NCBI GenBank assembly: GCA_030847615.1
Contig: JAUMIR010000001.1
Location: forward strand, 256,497,187-256,561,186
From: Gambelia wislizenii
Taxonomy: Eukaryota; Chordata; Lepidosauria; Squamata; Crotaphytidae
DNA length: 64,000 nt
Direction of reading: 5' to 3'
Under the pieces are notes generated by a model. The model searched no databases. It saw only the letters and a list, made by a program, of their open reading frames with translations, and was not told the origin of the DNA. The position numbers and the translations under genes were made by a program. Shown here in pieces: positions 42,501 through 54,500 of this stretch. The first letter of the stretch is position 1, and every line of letters begins with the position of its first letter.

Positions 42501-45500
42501 TCTCCAGCAGCAGGAAACAAGCTGGCTTCATCAAAAGATCATGTAAAAACATGACAGCCCTTCAGATATTTAAAGATGCCTATCATGTCACCTCTTAGTC
42601 TTCTTTTCTCTAAGCTAAACATACCCAGTTCCCTAAATTGTTCCTCATAAGGCTTAGTTTCCAGACCTTTGATCATCTTGGTCACTTTTCTCTGGACATA
42701 TTGCAGCTTGTTGATATTCTTTTTGAACTGTGGTGCAATTCCAGATAAGGTCTGACCAAAGCAGAATAGAGTAGGCCTACTACTTCCTTTGAAATTAATG
42801 GGCACTTTCAGCAAAATTAACGTACTCATTTATTCATTGTTGCTCTTACCGGAGAGAAAGAACTGAAGCTATCGATTATAGGTCTGTATCCTGTACAACG
42901 GCATAAATTCCCTAGAAGAAATGATCAGGCACAAAAATAAATATATGTAAGATAGTATCCCCAGTCATCTGAATCAGAGATATCCCTTCTGGGCTGCTTT
43001 TCTTTCCACATACAGTCAGCCCTCTGTACCCATAGATTTGGCATCCACGGATTCCACCATCCATGGCTTGAAAATATCCCCCCCAACCAAAAAAAATATT
43101 CCAAGACGCAAACCTTGATTTTGCCATTTTATATATTTACATTTTTTATATATATACCCTTTCCATTTTATATATTTACTATGGCATTGCATGTAATGGG
43201 ACTTGAGCACCCACAATTTTGGTATCCACGGTGGGTCTTGGAACCAAACCCCAGTGAATACTGAGGGCCCCCTGTACCCCTTAATACTTCAATGATAAAC
43301 TGGATTCATAATCAGATCTCCTTCTTTCTCCTTTGTGGGAAATGCCACCCCTTCCCACAACAGCCATCGTCTGAATACAATATGAACTGTATCATAAGCC
43401 TATCCTTATATAGTGAGGATGCTCCCACTGCTGAAATAGGGTCCAGCATAACTTGGTACTTATTTTCAGCCCAATAGTAAGTATATTTATTGAGTTCAAT
43501 AGGGCTTCCTTAAAAGTAAATGTGCACAGAGCTGGAGCTTTCAAAGAACTGTCTGTATTGCCTGTCACATGCTACCACCAGCCTGCTGCTGACAGCCATC
43601 ACAACCACTACTACAACAATTGTTTATAATTGTTGTTGTTTTATTTTAAACAAGGTCCCAGCTCTGGGACTCAAGGAAGCTAAGTATATTAGAAGTTCAA
43701 GTCAGATGTCAGACAAGATAACACTGAATAATCCATGTTTTAATACAAACACTGTCTAGACTGGATGCTTTCAGAGCTCATTAAAAAAAAAACATTTTAA
43801 TAAACTACGCTTTGTGTCAATGTTCTGCCAGCATGATGCAGGGTCAGCTGGTCTTACCATTAGGCAGAGTGAAGAAGGTGTTCCATGCAGTATCATAGAA
43901 TCATAGAATTGCAGAGTTGGAAGAGACCACGAGGGCCATCCAGTCCAACCCCCTGCCACGCAGGAAATCACGATCAAAGCATCCCCAACAGATGGCCATC
44001 CAGCCTCTGTTTAAAGACCTCCAAGGAAGGAGACCCCACCACACTCCGAGGGAGTGTGTTCCGCTGCCGAACAGCTCTTACTGTCAAGTAGATTTTGGAT
44101 GCCATGGATGCCATGGAAGGGCAGGAACTTGCTTTTTATTAGTTTTTTTTAAAACTGCCACTGATGGGGAGAGATACTTGAGTAGATTTCTGATCTTGTG
44201 TGCCAAAATAAGGTTTTGTGTACCTGTACTATGCACAGGTACTATGTGTACCTGTACTTTGACTTGGATGGAGATTGTGCGTCATTTGCTGTTCTGTCTC
44301 ATGCAGCAAAATGTCTTGGGCAGGATGTAAAGTTTATATTGAATTTACCACTAGAGTTGCCAGGTGAAATAAGAGACAGGGCTGAAATAGGAGACATGGC
44401 TGCTGCCCCTTTTATGTTTGTGCAGAAGAGGGAATTTCATCAAGTGCTACTTATATGACTAGAACACCAGATGACATTCACTCTTCTAAATAACCCCATC
44501 ATGACAAGCCCCATCCCTTATTTCACCAGGCAACCCTACTTAACACAGGCTTGTAGCCACTTAGCTGGCAGCCTATATGGAAGTATGGAGGAAATCTAGT
44601 CAATGGTTCAAGGAGCATGGAGCCAGCATATTCTGGCTTGTGTAGATGAGCCCAAGGATATATTCCATCTGATCATTTGGCAAACCCAGGATGAGGGGCA
44701 AATATTATATAAGATTTCCCTCAGAAGGAAAAAAAAATCCTGTGCTAGTTCCAGAATGGCATAAGTGAGGGAATCAATCTTGTTCTCCTCAGGGGAATGG
44801 AGACATTTTGGCAGATCCCAAACGATCTCCACCCCACATTGGAACATCCAGTTTTGGGCCTTCTGTGGAAGCAACCTCATGCCCATGGAGCGTTATTCTT
44901 ATATTTTGAATGATTTTATACTTTCAAAAAATTAATGGTGTTTTAATGTGATGATTTGTTTCATTATAATTTTTTAATTATCAGGTTTTTAGCTTATCTT
45001 GTTTTAATCTTTTGTAAGATGCCTTGGGTCCCAAGTGGGGAGAAAGGCAGTATATTAAATAAATAAATAAATAAAATAAGAGGAATGAATACAATGATAT
45101 GCTGAAGCTGTCCATAAGTGAGCAGTAGTAGGATGTACAACTGGGAAAACATCTCTCTTTTTTTTACATGACAAGTTCCACAATCTTGCAGTCACTATGG
45201 CCAGTGGCCATTATCAGCTAGGAGGCTCTGGGGGTGGAAATCCAAAAAAGAAAGTTTTTGACTCTTTGGTGAGATGATGTGGGATCATCTTATCACTGTT
45301 CAGTTATAGATGGCTTCAGCATGTCATTCTGTCTTGTCTGAAGAGGAACATTTCAAGTTCTGAGCTAGGAACCAGTGGAGGAGCACCATTGCCTATTCTT
45401 AAGGTCCTCCAGTAAACCAGATCTGGAAGTGCTCTTCTCTGCCCATTCGTGACCTAAAGGCAGCCATAACATTAAAGTCCCCCTGCATGCCACTCTCCAG

Positions 45501-48500
45501 AGAAAATTGCTTTGGAGAACAGATCTGTCTGATGGCCCATTGGTCTGGTTAGGGTACATTCACACTACATACTGTTACTCCACTTTAACTGCCATGGTTT
45601 CATTCTACAGAACTCCAGGGTTTGTAGTCTGGTGAGGCACTAGAGCTCTCTAAGCTGAGAATTCTAAATGCCCCTCCCTAAACTGCAAATCCCAGGATTC
45701 CATAGGACAGAGCCAGGGCAGTTAAAGGGGAATAATAGTGCTATAATTGCATAGTGTGAACAGGCTCCTAGTCTTAACTCCAGAGCTCACTGTAAATGGA
45801 GAGCACCTGCTGGGCCCAAAGGCTGAAGCAGCAGAAGTTGACTAAAGCAGTGGTTCTTAACCAGTTGTCCAAGGCCACAATGTCTTCACAGGGGGTCCAT
45901 GAAGGCTTGAAGGCTTCTCAGCCCATGTGACAGGAGCCAAGGCAAAGGCTGGCTGGCTGGGCCTGTGTGTGCATTGCTCTTCAGTCTGCTTCAGCCACAA
46001 ATTTGCAGGAAGAAGCAGGAGAAAAGTGTTCCCTCACCACCAGTGCTTCTGAGGGAAGGGTTAATGCATGGTGAAATGGTATTATTATTATCAGTCATTG
46101 TTGTTGTTGTTGCTAGGGTTTTAAATCTTGAGCTAAATCTTGTTGGTGTTCATGGCTACCAAGAAAATATATTTTAAAGGGGGTCCCTGGTAAAGAAAAG
46201 GTTAAGAGCCACCGGACTAAAGCATGAATTCTAGCAATCCTGCTGAACATCAGTCAACTAACCAGGAGGTACATATGAAAACAATAGACTTGAATTTTGT
46301 TGCTAGTCCTACCTAAAGTAGACCCATTGAGTCAATGGAATTTACCTGTGTGTTGACTTAACATTCAACAATTCATCATCATCAAGTTTATTTGTCTGTG
46401 ACACAACGTCTGTTACAAAATATTACAAAAAAAGCTGCAGGAAAGTTATAATAATACAACCAACATGCTTACCAGCAAAGTTTCTGGTACAAAATGCAAG
46501 GGGAATACAGGAATAAAATCAATTAAAATTACTGGGAAAGATGCCAGGGCAACAAAGGGCTACAACAACTGGTCCCCTTTGCAATCCACTGCTACTGTTT
46601 TTGAAATCTGCAGTGGATGTTTTGGGCTGCTACTGTGAAGGTGGCCACCTTAAGTGTAATAGATTTGGAGTGGTCTGCCAACAGATCGCAAACAATATCA
46701 TGCAACAGCCAACCTGCCCAACATTCAACAATTCATTGAATTGGTCTATGCTAGTTGGGACTAAACAACAGGATTCCAGCCATAGTTTGTTTTATCTGCA
46801 TGTCCTATCTGATAAGCAGCTTCTAAATAATGAAGGGGAGAAAGCCAGCTTACCATCCAGAGATGCAGCTATCTGCTCCATGCTGGGTTCAGGGTGGTTT
46901 CTTAATAAGGAATACATAGACATCACCATTCCTGGAGTGCAGAAGCCACACTGCGAGCCATGACACTTTGCAAGCCTTTGCTAGAAAGAAAATGCATTAT
47001 CTAAAAGGATTGCCTTCTGGGTATCACACCAGTTCCTTCACACACACACCCAACCTTGTGGAGCTTTATTATTTCTGTTGCTGCCCTTATACTGTTCTCC
47101 TTATAAAGTTTGTGATATTGCTATTTTCTCTGAATAGGGCTTTTTAACTGGTCCCTCCTTCTCCTTTATTATAGTTAAGAAAATCAATGGAACGGTAATA
47201 AAAATATTGTCTTCTGGATATAGTCTGTGCCCAAATCAGCAGCTGTCAAAATTGACACAAGGGGCAGGAAAAGGTTTGGACCTACAGTGGGGAAACTTTG
47301 GTGGTGCAGGTGTTTGGGACAGCTTCCACTATCCCTTACCATTGACCATGTCAGGTCAGGTTGATGGGAGTTGCTGGCCAAAACATCTGGAGGGCCAAAG
47401 TTTGGTTTAGAGAACTGTGAAGTGTAATTTTTGTTTTTCGTCTTGCAACACTCCTGTTGGCAAACTGTCTGCCTCACCACCAACTTGTTCTAAACAATAT
47501 CCACATCTGGAGAATTTAGACCCATTGAAAAAAAGAGGGGGAAGCCTGCACAGATCTTTGGCACTTGCAAGACCATCTATCTACCATATTTATTTTCCTG
47601 TTCTTCCAGCAGCAGCCTCAGGGCAAAAATTAAACAGGAGACATGCTCCCCATTACTGTTGTCTCTTTCACACTACGTGGTTATAGCACTGATTTTCCAC
47701 TTTATCAGCCTTGGCTATATCCTACAGAATCCTGGGATCTGTAGTTTAGCGAGGTACAACAGCTTTCTGGCAGATAATTCTAAACACCACAAGAAACTAC
47801 AAACCCCAGAATTCTATAGGATGTAGCTATGGCAGTTAAAGTGGTATCAAAGTGCTATAATTTTGAAGTGTGACCTTTACCTCCATTTTTCCCTGAGCTA
47901 TGTGCTTGAGCAGGGCCTATGACCAACAAGCTGGCAACCCACCAGATATTTACAGGTAAATATCATTGTCCAATAAAAAGCCCCCCCCTCCTCCCAAGCC
48001 TCAGCATATCAACATGCCCTTTTCCCATCTTAAATGTCTTTACTGGGCGGCGGCAGCTGCTGTGCTCATAGCTGTCACATTAGGTTTTTCTTTTTTCTCC
48101 TCATCTTGCTGAGACTGCTATGGCAGCTGTGGGATCGTAAGTCCTTCTGCCCTCCTTTGGTAATGTGGGCCACTCCTAGGGCAGAACCTGTGCACCAGGG
48201 ACTCCTGGGAAATGTCATTTTTACCAGAATCCCTGGCTGGCACACAGCAACAGAAGGAAAAAAAAGGGGAGGGATTCTACCTGCTATTCCCATACCTGTT
48301 GCAGCAGCGTTAACCACAACATCAAGGCAAGGAACAACCTGAAGTAGGAGGGAGTAAGGAGATACTTTCCATCTTGGTTTATAATTCAGGCTCAGGATGA
48401 GCTAAGGTGGGGGGCAATAGAAATCACCAGGCTGTTTGCTCTGAGCCCTGGAATTCATGGGCTTTGGCCATACGTTTTAATTTGTTCCAGAACCTCATAT

Positions 48501-51500
48501 CTTACCTGAATGGGGTGCAGCTTGGTTTTTGTGGTCCCCACTCCTTCCACTGTGGTTATGGCAGCACCATACAATGAGCAGAGCGGGAGGAGGCAAGCGT
48601 TGGCTGGATAATGTCTTGGGAACGTTAAGGGGAATTATGACACTTAAGCAGTGCAGATTCCAAGTGGCTTTTCTGTCAGGGCCAGCCCAATCCAGTACAC
48701 TGGCCGAGACATCAGAACTCACTAGGTGTTAAAAGGCTATTCTGGAAAACTCTCTAAGGGAGAATACAATTGTTACTCCCCACCTCAGAACCTTAGGACA
48801 AAGTATCTGGATTAAATGTCAGGCATGACCCAGCCCATTTTGTGTAGCATAGGTTCTTCTCCATACTGTGCAGGAAATTGTTGGTATTTATATTAAGCAG
48901 AGTGACACGTAGCCCCAGTGAAACCTGAGCTTGTGATATAAAACAGGATAGGAATATGCAGGATGCTCTAGTAAGGTTAAAAGGCAAAACTTACCTTTAC
49001 TGTGACAGAGAATACATCTGAGATAGAAAATAGATAGATAGAAGAGAGTTATCTAACTTGGGTACAAGAGTCCCTAAAAACTGACTCTCATGAGTGCGTG
49101 GAAGGCATCTTGAGGCTGAGCTGCCTCATGTCTGCTGGCTTCTCAGTCAAAGAGTTGAAAAGCACTAAAGCTTCTTGGAGGGAGAGGGGGAAGTAACCTC
49201 TGCATACAAGTAGGAAGCAACAGCCTTGGGTACACAGATCAATGAGAGACAGAGCAGAATCAAAAAGGTAAGCATGCAACTGTAGACCTTCCCTCTGTCC
49301 CCAGCTACCCTAAACAAGAATTGATGCTTCTTCACTTCAACATACCGTACCAAATAAATCAGGAAAGCCAGTATGGAGAGACCAGTGTAAGGACTTTATA
49401 AGACCAGGCAAATACGGCATCATAAAGATGCCTAATGATCGTGAAAGGGCACACATACCGGACTATATTGCCCTTTCGCGATCATGCATTGTTAAAAAGC
49501 TGTACTTTTTTATTGACAGCCCAAACCGTCAATTGATCCCCTGTGGTGATTTGTTGCTGGTATTGCCAGCGTTTGAGTCCCTGCGCCATTGTCCTCATGT
49601 GAACACAGTGTCAATGGGCAAACACTTCCAGGTGAGAGTGGGACAGTCAGGTAGGGTACGCTCTTTTTGAACACCCCCCCCCCATTTACTTGGGACTTTT
49701 AAAATGTTTTTTTGTGCTTTGCTGTACTTTTTGTATGTGTTTTTGGCTTTTATTTTTAAATCGCCAAAACTAGTGTCTTCTTGCGAGAATCTTAAACCAG
49801 GAAGTGAACAGAGCACCATTCACTCTCCATTAGTGCCTGGGCTGCCTCTTTAATGTGAAAAAGGTAAATCTGGTGGGGCGAGGATTTTTGCTGGCATAAA
49901 AACGCCACAATTTATGCCAGTAAAAAAACTGTTGAGGAGGGTGGTCTGATAAAGTCCTTAGATTCATCTGTTATAGGTTATTTTCCCCCTGAGCTTGGAA
50001 AAGCTATGGGTTGGACTACAACTGTCAGAATTCCCTAACCACCATGGCCTCTGGCCATCCTGGCTGGGGATTCCGGATGGTACAGTTTTGTCTAGCTCTA
50101 ATTTCCACCTATGGCACTAAGATAATTGGGGGCAGGCCCTTGATGCTCTGAAAAAACACATCCTACAGGACCCTTAGCCCAACCCTTCTTCATGGCCTTT
50201 TATTATCCCATTCTCTCCTCCACCCCACAATTCTGCCCCTAATCACACCCTCTTGTGAAGGGAGCACATGAATGCTCTGTCAAGTTCTGAACATGCTGAA
50301 AATAAGAAAAAAGAGCTTCCATTTATTGAACAGTATTGTGTATATGCATGCCAACCTCTCTTGCTCTCTGACTAAGAGAAAATTCCCATCACCTTTATCA
50401 AATGACAAATGACAATTCCCAGGATTCTTTGCAAGGGGGAGAAACCATTTCAGGAAGCTGAACTTTAAAATATATTAAGTTGTGGTGTAGATTTATGGAG
50501 GTGTCTCTCCCTTTTCTGAAGGATACCGTATTTTCCTGGAGTCTGTGTCATATGTAGAAATCATCACAGTGCAGGCCCCACAGCCTCCAATTCCACAGCC
50601 ATACTTAGTTCCTGTGAGATGGACTTAATGCCACATTGTTAAGGAAAACAAATGGTGTCCCCTGTTTAATATTTAGGTTTTCCCGCCCTAATGTCTATGA
50701 TGTTAGTGCCCACATAAGGAAGATGAACACACAACATGCCACTTCCACTGATTTTTTTCTAGGCTTTCTTCCACAAACCAACATTTGCTCAGTTCTGCTT
50801 TTGTATATTACTCTTCGAACTTTTGTGTATTTATGCTTTAGTTACTCTTTATATTTTTCCTGGACTCCATGCTTTCTTTGGGCATAAATCCTTAATAGAA
50901 TTGTGTTGGAATTGTGCTATTGTACTATTCCCCTTATTTAAAATGACATTAAAATAATGTAAAAAAAACACATGCAGAACTATGGGGAACAAATGTACAG
51001 TAGTAACTCTTTGGGATTCCGATGTCCTCTAAGCCCAACCACCAGAAGTAATCTGAGATTTCCCAGCTGGAGATCCACAGGAAATCCCCAAGGAAGGAGC
51101 AATGAAATCACACCCACTCCATACCCACAACACTCCAATATCTCAACAAAGTGGAATGAGACATTAACATCCCAAGTGGTTACTAAACCATAGTGGGATA
51201 CGGGATCACTAACATGTTATTTCAGGTGGGAAAAGAATTCAAATTTCCAAATGAACCAACAGCAGTACAACACAGTACAGCATGGGGAGAGTCATGATCT
51301 TGTGCAATAAGATCCAGGCAAAGACAGGACTATCACAGTACAACAGTGTTGTGTGATAAGCTCCTTGTATTTGGAATCAAGGCAAAGGCTGTTATGCAAT
51401 GCAAAAGAACACGGAAGGATACGCCTCTTTCTCAGGTAATTAAGCAGCAGTTCTTCAGGATTAGCATTCTTCTCTACCACCTGCATTAGAAATGAAACAA

Positions 51501-54500
51501 GAATCCAGAAGACATAATGTACCTTGTCGAAAAGGATTAACTATGCTTTTGATGGGAGGAATTAAGATCACATGCTTAATTTCTTCACTTTCTCTTACTC
51601 AGGTACAACATTGCAGACATTTAAGTGCATTCAAAATATTTCAGGAGCAAGGATTTGAGTAATCAGTTAGTGGAGAATTATGCATGGAAGTTACTTGGTG
51701 TTCAGACATCTGTCAGCAATAAGGCTATCGTCTAAGACCAACACAAGTGAAGAGGCAAAAGAGAAAGAGCAGCAAGGGAGGGAAGTGAATTGCTATGAGT
51801 AAGTAAATCTTTCAAGGCAAACTGGAAAAGGCATTCAAACATTTTCAGATGTTTCTGGAGTAAAGCAGGTTAAGGTTTCCCAGAAGACTTCCAACTGTAA
51901 ATCAAGCCAATCAAAGTTTACAAAGGGTGCGGCTATACGATCATAAAAAAATCCGTATGGGGGGCAAAAAATACGAACAGCCTGTCGTTCGTATGCATAC
52001 GAACCGGCTATACAATTTTTAACCCCCCTAAACTCTGTATGACTCCCTCTTCCTGAAGCTGGCTGGAGCGAGCAAGCCAAGCGGCAGTTTTAAATCTCCT
52101 GCCGCTTTTTTTTTTAAAGGTTCCTGGTTTGCGGACAGTCAGTTTTCCGTATTTACAATATAAAATAACAATAAAAACCATATAAATTCACAGACTTACC
52201 GGACGCTCGCTAGCCGGGAAACCAACATGGCGGCACAACAGTGTAGTGTGATAATCTCCTCTATTGCTCCCACTCATATGCATCCATTTCCTGATGCAAA
52301 TGTTAATTGCTTATCCTTGGATGCTACCTGAGGATTCAGGATCTGTTGTAGTGGGGAAAAAACCCTCTAGAAGCCTAGAGGTTCTTTATTCATGCCTTCA
52401 GAAAATGTACTAAATGGTTTTGCAACTTCTTTACATCAGAAGCAGAAGTTGTAAATCTGTGGGTGTATATGCATGTTTATCTCTCAGCACTTTTATCTTT
52501 TTGCAATATTGCACAACCTGTCTAATTAGAACAGGTCTCCCAGAGGTATCTTTTTTTCTCCTAAATCTTTGAGGGAAAGATTAGGTCAATGCCCTTCATT
52601 TCCCTTACCACTGGATTACAAGGCAAATTAAAACTTGGCTGTGAAGTGATTCGTAATCCCTGAAATGTCATCCAGAACAATAATGGCTTAGACACAGGGC
52701 ACCACCTTTAGCTGAGGGTTGCCAAGTATGAACTTAAGAGCAACTGGTTGGCTCATCTGGATAGTCACCCACTCATCTGAACCAAATTAGATGGGACAGG
52801 TTTTGGGCATGCATGGCCAAGCCTCTAGTCCTAGTGCCATTTGAATGGAGTGAGGGTTGGGAGCGGGGAGAGCCCCTGAGCCATTTTGAAGATGCAAAGT
52901 CTCAGATCTTTTCTCAATCTTATACTTTACAGGTGGCTTTTGCAATGCATAGGCATCAAAGGCACATTCCCCTTCCTGGGCACTTCTAGTCACCTTTTTA
53001 CACACACACCCGTGTAGGCAAATGGTGGATTTTTAAAATGATCAGTGACTCAAAATGTTGATATTTATGATTCCTGGGATGACATATTGTCTGAACAAAT
53101 AAGTCCTCTTTTCAATATTCTGAAGGCTGAACTTGCAGTTATTGAAGTTTGCAGTAGCAAGATTCACTGAAGTAAAGGCCAGGTCATCACTCTTGTTGCC
53201 TGACAAGAATGCCCACTGTGGGGGGAAGACCAAACAAGCTGCACATCTGGTAACTATAACCATCCTTAGACAAACTCCTGTAATAAGCGTCTATCTTCAT
53301 TTTTGCTTCATTGTGATAGCCTTTCTTTCCCTCTTACTGCTAGTGGTTTATTACCACTAGGATTTGTGTGTGTGTGTGGGGGGTTTGTGCGTGTGGGCTT
53401 TAATAGTTAAAACTGCCGGTTCTAGCCTGATTCATAATATCCTTTTCTGTTCCGTTTACATTTCAGTTTTAATTTCATTATGTTTCCTAGAACTACGTCC
53501 ACTGAGCTCCTGTTCATAAAGATTTTGCCATATTTCTTTAACTAGTAAAACTTTATTTGTAACCAATGGTTCCATTTTACATTTTACATTTTCACATTAC
53601 TGGCAGACTCTTAATAAACTCTGATGGCCTTGATTTATGATAGGAAGTCTTCTGGGAAATCTGCTTTCAGAGGTTTACTCCAGAAACCTCTGAAAATGTT
53701 TGAGTGCTATTTGTAGTTTGCATTGAAAGATTTGCACCCTTCCAATCCCCAGAGGTTCAGTTCTGCTCCCACAGATGATAAAAAAAGCATGCTCAAGCCC
53801 CATTATAGTCAATAGGCAGCAATGTGTGCATGACCACACTGGCGCAGCCATACGCATGTGCCACCATTACTATAATTGGGTGAGGCAATGTGCAGATGCT
53901 CCAATCCGGAGATGGCTAGTTCATGGACAAGGCGGGCCTACTGTACTCCCTGCCCTTGCTACTTTCTCCTTTGCTTTGCCTTTTGACTTTTCTTTAAATT
54001 TCATCTGTGCTATTTGTATCCCAAAGTACAAAGCCAGGTTTTTATTTGAATTTGTACCTACTGTGACTAATTTGTAAGACAAGGGATCAAGGTAGAAGAG
54101 CCACCAAGTTTATAGACACCTGGATACTTTGAAATAGAGTTGTCCCTCCACATCCATGGATTTGGTAACCACGGTTTTAAGTATTCATGGCTTGGAAATA
54201 TTATTAAAAAAAATAATTCAAAAAGCAAGCCTTGATTTTGCCATCTTATATAAGGGACGCCATTATGCTATCCTATTGCATATAATGGGACTTGAGTATT
54301 CACAGATTTTGGTATCCATGGGGGTCCTGGAACCAAACCCAGGAAATATGAAAGGACAACTGTATTCTGTTAACTGTTAAATCTTGAGTTATAGGTGTCT
54401 GGAATGAATTCCTAGTCCTACATATTTCGATGTGTTTTTATATTTGTATTCAATAAAATGAAACAGTGGTTCTTAACCTGTGGTCTGCGGACTCCCAGGG

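Larger units (their letters stand above)
40150..42830 (-). mobile_element. CR1 LINE fragment split by an L2-like LINE
   Basis: The left part ends CAGTCTATTCCACTGTTTTA at about 40262 and the right part resumes GCTCTTACAGTATAAACATT at about 42413. Together they make one CR1 3' region in antisense. The right part encodes on the minus strand a CR1 C-terminus with [14 protein letters not shown] and [12 protein letters not shown]. The left limit is approximate. In AOX intron 6. Confidence 0.65.
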
